This document shows positions 1-6,704 of a DNA stretch of 11,511 nucleotides, one piece after another. The stretch spans positions 1-11,511 of the forward strand of contig JASLDW010000097.1 in NCBI GenBank assembly GCA_030151365.1, read 5' to 3'. Both the position numbers and the translations under genes were made by a program. How positions within the stretch are numbered: the first letter of the stretch is position 1; each line of letters opens with the position of its first letter. The stretch is from Lysobacter sp. (lineage in GTDB: Bacteria > Pseudomonadota > Gammaproteobacteria > Xanthomonadales > Xanthomonadaceae). The notes below the pieces were generated by a model. The model was not told the DNA's origin and ran no database searches. It saw nothing but the letters and a program-made list of their open reading frames with translations.

Positions 1-46
1 GGTAGACTGAACCGTCCTGACGCAATGACGCGACCCGCTCGACCCC
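1..46. other. Region upstream of corC, no assignable gene
   Basis: These 46 bases precede the first start codon. On the + strand two frames close almost at once (TGA at 8-10, TAG at 3-5), and the third runs on to a TGA at 61-63 inside corC. One of them may be the tail of an upstream gene. In many gammaproteobacteria the gene before corC is ybeY (rRNA maturation RNase), but too few codons are visible to identify it. I see no clear Shine-Dalgarno or promoter hexamers, which fits corC being internal to an operon. Confidence 0.3.
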
Positions 47-898
47 ATGGCCGACGATCCTGACAGTCCCAGCGGCCAGCCCGAACACCGGAGCTGGCTG
101 GAACGCATTGGCGCCGCGCTGTCCGGCGAACCCACCACCCGTGGCGATGTCCTCGAATTCCTCCGCGATGCCGGCGCCGACGGCCTGATCGGCACGGACA
201 CGCTGCGGATGATGGAAGGCGCGATCGCGATCTCCGACCTCACCGTCGACGACGTGATGGTGCCGCGCGCGCAGATCACCATGCTGCAGATCGACCAGCC
301 GCTGGCGGAAGCGCTGGCGGTCGTGCTCGAGTCCGGCCATTCGCGTTTCCCGGTGCACGGCGAGGACAAGGACGAGATCCTCGGCATCCTGCTGGCGAAG
401 GATCTGTTGCGCGTCGTGGTCGAACGCAAGGACCACGGCCTGCGCGACCTGCTGCGCCCCGCCTTCCTGATCCCCGAATCCAAGCGCCTCGACGTGCTGC
501 TGCGCGAGTTCCGCCTGTCACGCAACCACATGGGCATCGTCATCGACGAGTATGGCGGCGTCGCCGGCCTGCTCACCATCGAGGACGTGCTGGAACAGAT
601 CGTCGGCGACATCGACGACGAGCACGACGACGCCAGCGACGAGGCCACGCACATCCGCGCCAGCGCCGACGGCCAGTTCGTGGTCGATGCGTTGACGCCG
701 ATCGGCGATTTCAACGAGCGCTTCGGCGCCGATTTCGACGAAGACGAATACGACACCATCGGCGGCCTGGTGACCGCGGCGATCGGGCACCTGCCCGAGG
801 CCGGCGAGGAACTGGCGATGGGCCGCTTCGTGTTCCGCGTCGCCAATGCCGACGCCCGTCGCGTGCACGCCTTCCACGTCGGTGTCCACGCCGGATGA
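47..898 (+). CDS. corC: CorC/HlyC-type CBS-domain protein, magnesium/cobalt efflux associated
   Basis: This 283-residue soluble protein has the full CorC layout: a short polar N-terminus (about 1-55), a CBS pair starting at the M71-V72-P73-R74 motif (about 65-190), and the small C-terminal CorC_HlyC (transporter-associated) domain (about 205-282). The family signature IDEYGGVAGLLTIEDVLEQ lies at residues 166-184 and is followed by an acidic stretch rich in Asp/Glu. Length matches E. coli CorC (about 290 aa). Family members are genetically linked to Mg2+/Co2+ efflux together with CorA; the CBS pair probably senses a nucleotide, possibly Mg-ATP. This version has no membrane segment, unlike CNNM-like relatives. 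No convincing Shine-Dalgarno precedes the ATG, but the N-terminus aligns in style with known CorC starts (polar tail, then SWLERI). Its stop overlaps the next start as ATGA, so the two are likely translationally coupled. Confidence 0.93.
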   Translation: MADDPDSPSGQPEHRSWLERIGAALSGEPTTRGDVLEFLRDAGADGLIGTDTLRMMEGAIAISDLTVDDVMVPRAQITMLQIDQPLAEALAVVLESGHSRFPVHGEDKDEILGILLAKDLLRVVVERKDHGLRDLLRPAFLIPESKRLDVLLREFRLSRNHMGIVIDEYGGVAGLLTIEDVLEQIVGDIDDEHDDASDEATHIRASADGQFVVDALTPIGDFNERFGADFDEDEYDTIGGLVTAAIGHLPEAGEELAMGRFVFRVANADARRVHAFHVGVHAG

Positions 899-2070
899 AG
901 CGGTTGCTGGCGGTACTGCGAGTCGTTTTGCTTGCCTTGTTCGCGTTGCCGGCGCTGGCGACGCCCCGCATCGGCGTGATGACGATGCAGCCCGGCGAAG
1001 TGTTCTGGGAACGCTTCGGCCATGACGCGATCATCGTGGTCGATCCGGCCAAGGGCGAACCGATTTCCTACAACTTCGGCTTCTTCGATCCCGGCGAACC
1101 GGGGTTCACCGGGCGCTTCATCCGCGGCGAGATGCTGTATTCGCTGGTGCCGCTGCCGCTGCGCGAGGACCTGCAGAATTACCAGGAAGAAGGTCGCGGC
1201 GTCTCGATCCAGTGGTTGAACCTCACGCCCGAACAGGCCCAGGCCCTGCAATCGGCGCTGGAGCTCAATGCGCAACCGCAGAACAGCCGCTACCACTACG
1301 ATTATTTCCGCGACAACTGCACCACCCGCGTGCGCGATGCGCTGGATCGCGCGCTCGGCGGGCAGCTGCGCCGACAGCTGGAAGGCAGCTCCAACGGAGA
1401 GACCTTCCGCAGCGAAGCGACACGCCTGGCATCGCCTGCACCGTGGATGCGCTACGGTTTCGAGCTGGGACTCGGTCCATCCAGCGATGTTCCGCTGACC
1501 CACTGGGACGATGCCTTCCTGCCGCAACGCCTGGCCGACAGCCTCGCAACCGTGTCCAACAATGGGCAACCGCTGGTGAGCGCGACGGAACAGCTGCTGC
1601 CGCATCGGCTCGCGCCTGCGCCCGAAGATGCACCGCTGCCGTTGTGGCCGTTCCTGGTGACCGGCTTCGCGGTGGCTGCGCTGATCCTCGCGTTCGGGTG
1701 CAAGCACCCGCGCCTGCTCGCCGCGCTCGCGTTGCCGTTCTGGCTGTTCTGTGGCGTGTTCGGCGCGGTATCGCTGTACGCGTGGATCGCCACCGCGCAC
1801 TGGGTCGCCGCCGCCAACCACAATCTGTGGCTGCTCAACCCGCTCGCCCTGTTGATGCTGTGGCCGGCGCTGCAGTGGATATATGGCAATGACAGCAAGT
1901 TCGGCCGCGGCGTCTTGATGCTGCTGGCGATCTTCGCTTTCTGCGGCCTGATGGTGTCGTGGCTGGGCCCGCTGCAGCGCAACGCGCCTTGGGTCGCCCT
2001 GCTGGTGCCGATCCACTGGGCGTTGGCCGCCACATGGCCCCCGCGCACGCTTGTCCGTTCACGCGACTGA
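895..2070 (+). CDS. DUF4105 (Lnb N-terminal periplasmic domain) membrane protein
   Basis: This 391-residue protein begins with a signal peptide or signal anchor (residues 1-22, ending ALPALA) and has a soluble domain of about 225 residues recognisable as DUF4105. The domain carries F41-G42-H43 near its start and the typical YDYFRDNCTTRVRDALD block with Cys142. A conserved His and Cys in this order recall papain/NlpC-like folds, so a hydrolase role is possible but unproven. The C-terminal third is hydrophobic, with about five membrane segments (near 250-270, 275-298, 309-330, 338-357 and 366-383). The soluble domain should therefore lie in the periplasm, anchored to the inner membrane. The ATG sits inside the corC stop (4-bp overlap), and corA follows 16 bp later, so it is probably co-expressed with two divalent-metal genes. 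No function is established for the family that I can state; family assignment is confident, activity is not. Confidence 0.85.
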   Translation: MKRLLAVLRVVLLALFALPALATPRIGVMTMQPGEVFWERFGHDAIIVVDPAKGEPISYNFGFFDPGEPGFTGRFIRGEMLYSLVPLPLREDLQNYQEEGRGVSIQWLNLTPEQAQALQSALELNAQPQNSRYHYDYFRDNCTTRVRDALDRALGGQLRRQLEGSSNGETFRSEATRLASPAPWMRYGFELGLGPSSDVPLTHWDDAFLPQRLADSLATVSNNGQPLVSATEQLLPHRLAPAPEDAPLPLWPFLVTGFAVAALILAFGCKHPRLLAALALPFWLFCGVFGAVSLYAWIATAHWVAAANHNLWLLNPLALLMLWPALQWIYGNDSKFGRGVLMLLAIFAFCGLMVSWLGPLQRNAPWVALLVPIHWALAATWPPRTLVRSRD

Positions 2071-2074
2071 GTGC

Positions 2075-2078
2075 AGGA
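2075..2078 (+). promoter_or_regulatory. Shine-Dalgarno of corA
   Basis: AGGA lies 8 nt before the ATG at 2087 and only touches the alternative ATG at 2078, so it favours 2087 as the corA start. A TTG at 2051 would also be in frame but would overlap the DUF4105 gene and has no matching site. Confidence 0.55.
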
Positions 2079-2086
2079 TGCGGGCG

Positions 2087-3103
2087 ATGGATACCCCGAC
2101 CACCACATCGCCGCCCACTCCCGCCAACGCCCTTGCCTGCGTCATCAACTGCGCGGTCTACCACGACGGCGTGCGCCAGGACATTCCGCTCGAACACATC
2201 AGCGATGCGTTGGCGAAGGACGACGGCAGCTTCGTCTGGGTCGGCCTCTACGAACCCGACGAACACCAGCTCGACGAGTTGCAGCAGGAATTCGATCTCC
2301 ACGATCTCGCCATCGAGGACGCCCACAGCGCCCACCAGCGACCGAAGCTGGAAGCATTCGGCAACACCCTGTTCATGGCGGTGCACACGGCGCAACTGGT
2401 GGACCATCACCTGCGCCTCGGCGAAACCCACATCTTCTACGGACCGCGCTTCCTGCTCACGGTCCGCCACGGCGCCTCGCTGAGCTTCGCCCCGGTGCGC
2501 CAGAAACTCGAACGCGAACCGGAACACCTGAAGATGGGACCCGCAGTCGCGCTCCACGGCGTCCTCGACTTCATCGTCGACAATTACGAGCCGATCGTCG
2601 ACGCCTTCGCCGAGGAGCTCGACGCGTTGGAGCACGCGATCTTCGCCGAGGATTTCAGCCGCGGCACCATCCGCCGCCTCTACACGCTGCGCAAGGAACT
2701 GACCAAGATGCGCATGGCGGTGTTGCCGATGCAGGACATCCTCAAGCAGCTGATCCGCATCCAGGACTTCGGCATCCCCGACGAGGCGCGCCCCTACTTC
2801 CGCGACATCGCCGACCATGCCGCGCGCACCGCCGACATCATCGACGTGCAGCGCGAGATGGCCTCGACCGCGATGAACACCAATCTCTCGCTGGTGACCA
2901 TCAACCAGGGCGAAGTGGTGAAGAAACTCGCCGGCTGGGCCGGCCTGCTGGCGGTGCCGACGCTGGTCGCCAGCTGGTATGGCATGAACTTCCATCACAT
3001 GCCGGAACTCGATCGCCCCTACGCCTATCCGGTGATGATCGTGCTGGTGGCCGCGGGCTGCATCGCGCTCTACCGCTATCTCAAGAAGGTGCGCTGGCTG
3101 TAA
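2087..3103 (+). CDS. corA: CorA-type magnesium/cobalt channel
   Basis: This is a CorA metal-ion channel of 338 residues, near the usual 315-350. A large cytoplasmic domain (about 1-275), rich in charged helices, is followed by two C-terminal membrane helices (about 280-298 and 311-331). The G299-M300-N301 signature at the end of the first helix and the adjacent M-P-E-L loop are both present, which is diagnostic for CorA and argues against the ZntB branch. CorA forms a homopentamer in the inner membrane and admits Mg2+ (also Co2+, Ni2+), gated by cytoplasmic Mg2+. The start at 2087 was chosen for its AGGA at 8-nt spacing; 2078 (ATG) is possible. It follows the DUF4105 gene by 16 bp and is probably the last gene of the corC unit, since a strong inverted repeat lies just after its stop. 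Confidence 0.93.
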   Translation: MDTPTTTSPPTPANALACVINCAVYHDGVRQDIPLEHISDALAKDDGSFVWVGLYEPDEHQLDELQQEFDLHDLAIEDAHSAHQRPKLEAFGNTLFMAVHTAQLVDHHLRLGETHIFYGPRFLLTVRHGASLSFAPVRQKLEREPEHLKMGPAVALHGVLDFIVDNYEPIVDAFAEELDALEHAIFAEDFSRGTIRRLYTLRKELTKMRMAVLPMQDILKQLIRIQDFGIPDEARPYFRDIADHAARTADIIDVQREMASTAMNTNLSLVTINQGEVVKKLAGWAGLLAVPTLVASWYGMNFHHMPELDRPYAYPVMIVLVAAGCIALYRYLKKVRWL

Positions 3104-3104
3104 C

Positions 3105-3148
3105 CGCAGCGGCATGCGACCAAAGTCGAAGACTCCCATGCCGCAGCG
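3105..3148 (+). repeat. Imperfect inverted repeat after corA (possible terminator or leader element)
   Basis: Arms CGCAGCGGCATG (3105-3116) and CATGCCGCAGCG (3137-3148) pair over 12 positions with a single A/A mismatch. The 20-nt loop contains its own small hairpin, CGAC-CAAA-GTCG (3117-3128). It begins 2 nt after the corA stop, where a terminator would be expected, but there is no T-run after the stem, so intrinsic termination is uncertain. It could instead be part of the cstA leader or protect the corA mRNA 3' end. Confidence 0.55.
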
Positions 3149-3178
3149 CGGATTGACGCCCGCGCCATGACGCGCCAC

Positions 3179-3201
3179 GCTCACGGGAATCCCCGTGGAG
3201 C
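3179..3201 (+). promoter_or_regulatory. Hairpin covering the cstA ribosome-binding site
   Basis: GCTCACGGG (3179-3187) pairs with CCCGTGGAGC (3192-3201) around an AATC loop, with one bulged G. The right arm contains GGAG (3197-3200), the Shine-Dalgarno sequence 8 nt before the ATG at 3209, so folding would hide it. GGA triplets occur at 3150-3152, 3186-3188 and 3197-3199; GGA in or near a hairpin loop overlapping the RBS is the arrangement bound by CsrA/RsmA. E. coli cstA is known to be repressed by CsrA in this way. The structure is visible; the regulator is inference. Confidence 0.45.
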
Positions 3202-3208
3202 GAACGGC

Positions 3209-5260
3209 ATGCAGGCGATGAAGATGCTGGGCTGGGTGGTGCTGGCGGTATTCGCCGCCTGTTGCCTCGGCGTGGTGGCCTTGCAACGCGGCGAGACCAT
3301 CAACGCGATGTGGCTGGTCGCGGCATCGGTCTCGGTCTTCTTCATCGGCTACCGCTTCTATGCGCGCTACATCGCGACGCATGCGGTCCGGCTCGATCCC
3401 ACCCGGATGACGCCGGCATGGCGGCACAAGGACGGCCTCGACTACGAGCCGACCGACAAGACGATCCTGTTCGGCCACCACTTCGCCGCGATCGCCGGCG
3501 CAGGGCCGCTGGTGGGCCCGGTGCTGGCCGCGCAGATGGGCTATCTGCCGGGATTCCTCTGGATCCTGTTCGGGGTGATCTTCGCCGGCGCTGTGCAGGA
3601 TTTCCTGGTGCTCGTCTTCTCGGTGCGCCGCGACGGCCGCGGGCTCGGCGAAATGATCCGCAGCGAGATGGGTTCCGCCGCCGGGATCACCTCGATGATC
3701 GGCATCCTCATGATCATGGTGATCCTGCTCGCGGTCCTTGCGCTGGTGGTGGTGAAGGCACTGGCCGGCAGCCCTTGGGGCACGTTCACCGTCGCCGCGA
3801 CCATCCCGATCGCGTTGCTGATGGGCGTGTCGCTGCGCTGGCTGCGTCCCGGCCGCGTGCTGGAAGCATCGATCATCGGCTTCGTGCTGCTGATGCTGGC
3901 GATCTGGGGCGGCGGCAAGATCGCGGCGTCACCCGAACTCGCGCACATGTTCACCTTCGATGGTCGCGCACTGGCGTGGATGCTGATCGCCTACGGTTTC
4001 ATCGCGGCGGTGCTGCCGGTGTGGCTGCTGCTGGCACCGCGCGATTATCTCTCCACTTTCCTCAAGATCGGCACCATCGTCCTGCTGGCGCTCGCCGTGG
4101 TCGTGGCGATGCCCCAGCTCCACATGCCGGCGATCACCAAATTCGTCGATGGCAGCGGCCCGGTGTTCTCCGGGAAACTGTTCCCCTTCCTGTTCATCAC
4201 CATTGCCTGCGGCTCGGTCTCGGGATTCCATGCGCTGATTTCGTCCGGCACCACGCCGAAGATGCTGTCGAACGAAAGCGAGGCACGGCTGGTCGGTTAC
4301 GGCGGCATGCTGATGGAAGCGATGGTCGCGGTGATGGCGCTGATCGCCGCCTGCGTGCTCGATCCGGGCCTGTATTTCGCGATGAACGCACCGGCCGCGC
4401 TGATCGGCACCACGCCCGAAGCGGCGGCGCACGCAATCTCGGCCTGGGGCTTCGTGATCACGCCCGACATGCTCACCGCCACCGCCCACAACATCGGCGA
4501 AACCACCGTGCTGTCGCGCGCGGGCGGCGCGCCGACACTCGCGGTCGGCATGGCGCAGATCCTGCACGGTCTGATCGGCGGCGAGGGCCTGATGGCGTTC
4601 TGGTACCACTACGCCATCCTGTTCGAAGCCTTGTTCATCCTCACCACCGTGGATGCCGGCACGCGCGTGGCGCGCTTCATGATCCAGGACCTCGCCGGCG
4701 TCGTGTATCCGCCGTTCGCGCGCACGCACGACTGGGGCGCCAACATCGTCTGCACCCTGCTCGCGGTCGGCGCCTGGGGGTATTTCCTCTACCAGGGCGT
4801 GGTCGATCCGCTGGGCGGCATCAACACCCTGTGGCCGTTGTTCGGCATCGCCAACCAGATGCTGGCGGCGATCGCGCTGGTGTTCTGCTGCGTGGTGATG
4901 GTGAAGTCGAAGCGTTCCCACTGGTTGTGGGTCCCCGCGCTCCCGACCGTGTGGCTGCTCGCCTGCACGCTGACCGCCGGCTGGCAGAAGGTGCTGCATC
5001 CCAATCCGAAGATCGGCTTCCTCGCCAACGCCCAGAAATTCTCCGAGGCGGTGGCGCGCGGCGAAGTGCTGGCGCCGGCGAAGTCGTTGAAGGACATGCA
5101 GCGGGTGATCTTCAACAACCAGCTCGATGCGGCCTTGTGCGCGGTCTTCGTGATCGTGGTGGTGCTGACCGCGATTTTCGGCATCCGCGAGATGCTGCGC
5201 GCGCACTGGTCCGCGGTGCCCACGGCGCGGGAGACGCCTTATGTCGCCTTCGATCACTGA
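3209..5260 (+). CDS. cstA: Carbon starvation protein CstA, pyruvate/peptide-type transporter
   Basis: This polytopic inner-membrane protein is 683 residues from the chosen start, close to E. coli CstA (about 700) and BtsT. The hallmark region with DYEPTD, GHHFAAIAGAGPLVGPVLA and QMGYLPG lies at about residues 75-120; SGFHALISSGTTPK is near 338-351 and TTVDAGTRVARF near 479-490. The N-terminal CstA domain and the C-terminal five-helix domain are both present, so the gene looks intact. Family members CstA and BtsT take up pyruvate in E. coli, and older work linked CstA to peptide use during starvation; the substrate here is not fixed by sequence. I chose ATG 3209 because GGAG lies 8 nt upstream. 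An in-frame ATG at 3167 would add 14 polar residues (697 aa) but has no good ribosome-binding site. The gene overlaps ybdD by 20 bp. Confidence 0.93.
   Translation: MQAMKMLGWVVLAVFAACCLGVVALQRGETINAMWLVAASVSVFFIGYRFYARYIATHAVRLDPTRMTPAWRHKDGLDYEPTDKTILFGHHFAAIAGAGPLVGPVLAAQMGYLPGFLWILFGVIFAGAVQDFLVLVFSVRRDGRGLGEMIRSEMGSAAGITSMIGILMIMVILLAVLALVVVKALAGSPWGTFTVAATIPIALLMGVSLRWLRPGRVLEASIIGFVLLMLAIWGGGKIAASPELAHMFTFDGRALAWMLIAYGFIAAVLPVWLLLAPRDYLSTFLKIGTIVLLALAVVVAMPQLHMPAITKFVDGSGPVFSGKLFPFLFITIACGSVSGFHALISSGTTPKMLSNESEARLVGYGGMLMEAMVAVMALIAACVLDPGLYFAMNAPAALIGTTPEAAAHAISAWGFVITPDMLTATAHNIGETTVLSRAGGAPTLAVGMAQILHGLIGGEGLMAFWYHYAILFEALFILTTVDAGTRVARFMIQDLAGVVYPPFARTHDWGANIVCTLLAVGAWGYFLYQGVVDPLGGINTLWPLFGIANQMLAAIALVFCCVVMVKSKRSHWLWVPALPTVWLLACTLTAGWQKVLHPNPKIGFLANAQKFSEAVARGEVLAPAKSLKDMQRVIFNNQLDAALCAVFVIVVVLTAIFGIREMLRAHWSAVPTARETPYVAFDH
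5230..5233 (+). promoter_or_regulatory. Shine-Dalgarno of ybdD inside the cstA 3' end
   Basis: GGAG lies 7 nt before the ATG at 5241, within the last codons of cstA. This supports independent initiation of the small overlapping gene. Confidence 0.6.
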
Positions 5261-5435
5261 AGCCTGGCGCTGGCTGGAACGCACGGCGCGCCTTGCCATC
5301 GGCGTGCCGGACTATGCCGCGTATGTCGCCCACGTGCGCAGCCATCATCCCGAACGCAGGCCGATGAGCCGCGAGGAATTCTTCATCGAGCGCATGCAGG
5401 CGCGCTACGGCAAGGGCCGTTCGCGCTGCTGCTGA
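5241..5435 (+). CDS. ybdD: YbdD/YjiX family small protein (DUF466), CstA partner
   Basis: This 64-residue protein matches the YbdD/YjiX pattern closely: an N-terminal helix with WRWLERTARLAIGVPDY, then a Y-x-x-H-x-R-x-x-H-P motif, the block MSREEFFIERMQARYG, and a C-terminal R-C-C. The family is almost always encoded directly after CstA or BtsT, and in E. coli YbdD is reported to be needed for CstA-dependent pyruvate uptake. The start overlaps the cstA end by 20 bp in another frame and has a good Shine-Dalgarno. The terminal Cys pair is conserved in the family and could bind metal or be redox active; that is inference. Its stop lies 3 bp from the end of the opposing Nramp-like gene. Confidence 0.93.
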   Translation: MSPSITEAWRWLERTARLAIGVPDYAAYVAHVRSHHPERRPMSREEFFIERMQARYGKGRSRCC

Positions 5436-5438
5436 ATC

Positions 5439-6704
5439 TCAGAACACGAACAAGCCGATCGCCGCGGCGAACATGAACACGGTGGCGATCGTCACGCAGA
5501 CGCGGCTGGTGCGCGAACTCGGCTGGCCCTGCATCAGCTTGCGATCGGATGCCACCAGCAACACGCCGACCAGCAGGAACGGCGCCAGCACGCCGTTGAT
5601 CACCGCGGTCCAGAACAGCGCCTTGATCGGATCGATGCCCATGAAGTCCATCGATGCACCGGCGAGGATCGCCAGCGCGAACACCGCATAGAACGAGGTT
5701 GCCTGGCGGAACTTGCGATCGAGCCCGTAGGCCCAGTCGAAGGTTTCCGCGAAGGCATAGGCCGCCGACCCCGCCAATGTCGGGATCGCCAGCAAGCCGG
5801 TGCCGATGATGCCGATCGAATACAGCAGGTAGGCCGCATCGCCGGCCAGCGGGCGCAACGCTTCGGCGGCCTCGCGCGTGGTGGTGATCTGGGTGATGCC
5901 GTGCGCGCCGAGCGTGAGCGCGGTGGTGAGGATGATGAAGAACATCACCACGTTGGAGAATAGTGTCCCCAGCGCGACGTCGGCACGGCGGAAGGCGATG
6001 TCCTCGTCGGGCACCGGCTGGTGGTGGCGCATCAATCGGCGTCCCTTCGCGGTCGCTTCCTCGACCTCCTGGCCGGCCTGCCAATAGAACAGGTAGGGAC
6101 TGATGGTGGTGCCGAGGATCGCGACGACGGTGGCCCAGGCATCGTGGCTGCGCGGCCACTGCGGCATCGCCGCCGAACGCAACACGCTCGGCCAGTCCGG
6201 CTTCACGATGAAGGCGGTGGCGACGTAGGCGAACAGGATCAGCGCCAGCCATTTCAGCACCGAGGCGATCATGTGGTAGCGCAGGCGGATCGCCGCGATC
6301 GCGATGCCGACGCCGAACACCACCACGTAGACGTGCGACGAGCCCCAACCGAGCATCTCGGCGGCATCGGCCATGCCGGAAAGATCGGAACCGATGTTGA
6401 TGACGTTGGCCAACAGCAACGCCAGCGACGCCAGGCCCACCAGCCAGCGCGGGAATTTCAGGCGGAACGCGCCGGCCAGGCCGCGATCGGTGACCATGCC
6501 GATGCGCGCGCACATCATCTGCACCGTGCCCATCAATGGCCAGGTCAGCCACGACAGCCACAGCAGATGGGTGCCGAATTGCGCGCCGGCGATCGAATAG
6601 GTGGCGACGCCCGACGGATCGTCGTCGGCCGCGCCGGTGGTGATGCCCGGACCGAGCGCGCGCCACAGGCGGCGGATCCCGAGGCGCGTCTTGTGCTCGC
6701 TCAT
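5439..6704 (-). CDS. Nramp (SLC11)-related divalent metal transporter, likely NRMT-type
   Basis: This 421-residue inner-membrane protein has about 11 membrane helices and Nramp architecture, but its metal site is altered. The first helix reads D29-P30-S31-G32 where classical Nramps have D-P-G-N, and the sixth reads S202-P203-Y204 where they have M-P-H. The Asn and Met ligands of Mn2+/Fe2+ transporters are therefore missing, and so is the TM6 His. Such changes are typical of the Nramp-related branch that includes the bacterial magnesium transporters (NRMT), so Mg2+ or a broad divalent substrate is more likely than MntH-type Mn2+. The branch call is from memory of motifs, not an alignment. The ATG start at 6704 overlaps the DUF819 stop (ATGA); an upstream G-rich run is a weak ribosome-binding site, so coupling to DUF819 translation is likely. 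It is the last gene of its - strand unit. Confidence 0.85.
   Translation of the reverse strand: MSEHKTRLGIRRLWRALGPGITTGAADDDPSGVATYSIAGAQFGTHLLWLSWLTWPLMGTVQMMCARIGMVTDRGLAGAFRLKFPRWLVGLASLALLLANVINIGSDLSGMADAAEMLGWGSSHVYVVVFGVGIAIAAIRLRYHMIASVLKWLALILFAYVATAFIVKPDWPSVLRSAAMPQWPRSHDAWATVVAILGTTISPYLFYWQAGQEVEEATAKGRRLMRHHQPVPDEDIAFRRADVALGTLFSNVVMFFIILTTALTLGAHGITQITTTREAAEALRPLAGDAAYLLYSIGIIGTGLLAIPTLAGSAAYAFAETFDWAYGLDRKFRQATSFYAVFALAILAGASMDFMGIDPIKALFWTAVINGVLAPFLLVGVLLVASDRKLMQGQPSSRTSRVCVTIATVFMFAAAIGLFVF

Noticed and set aside
2051..2086. TTG at 2051 as the corA start
   Set aside because: It would overlap the DUF4105 gene end and has no ribosome-binding site, whereas AGGA is well placed for the ATG at 2087.
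3153..3181. TTGACG at 3153-3158 as a -35 box for cstA
   Set aside because: No acceptable -10 hexamer is found at 16-18 nt spacing; the region there is GC-rich (CACGCT).
1835..3481. 548-codon open frame on the - strand over the DUF4105 gene, corA and the cstA start
   Set aside because: It is antisense to well-recognised genes, is rich in H, R, D and V as expected from the complement of GC-rich codons, and resembles no family.
3929..5299. 456-codon open frame antisense to cstA
   Set aside because: The composition is dominated by R, H, D, G and Q with no hydrophobic core or motif; it is a shadow of cstA codon bias.
3262..5367. 701-codon + strand frame overlapping cstA
   Set aside because: It is very rich in Arg, Ala and Gly, with no domain; it is an out-of-frame shadow, and the overlapping frame gives a textbook CstA.
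5439..6704. Naming the Nramp-like gene mntH
   Set aside because: The D-P-G-N and M-P-H metal-binding motifs of MntH are absent.
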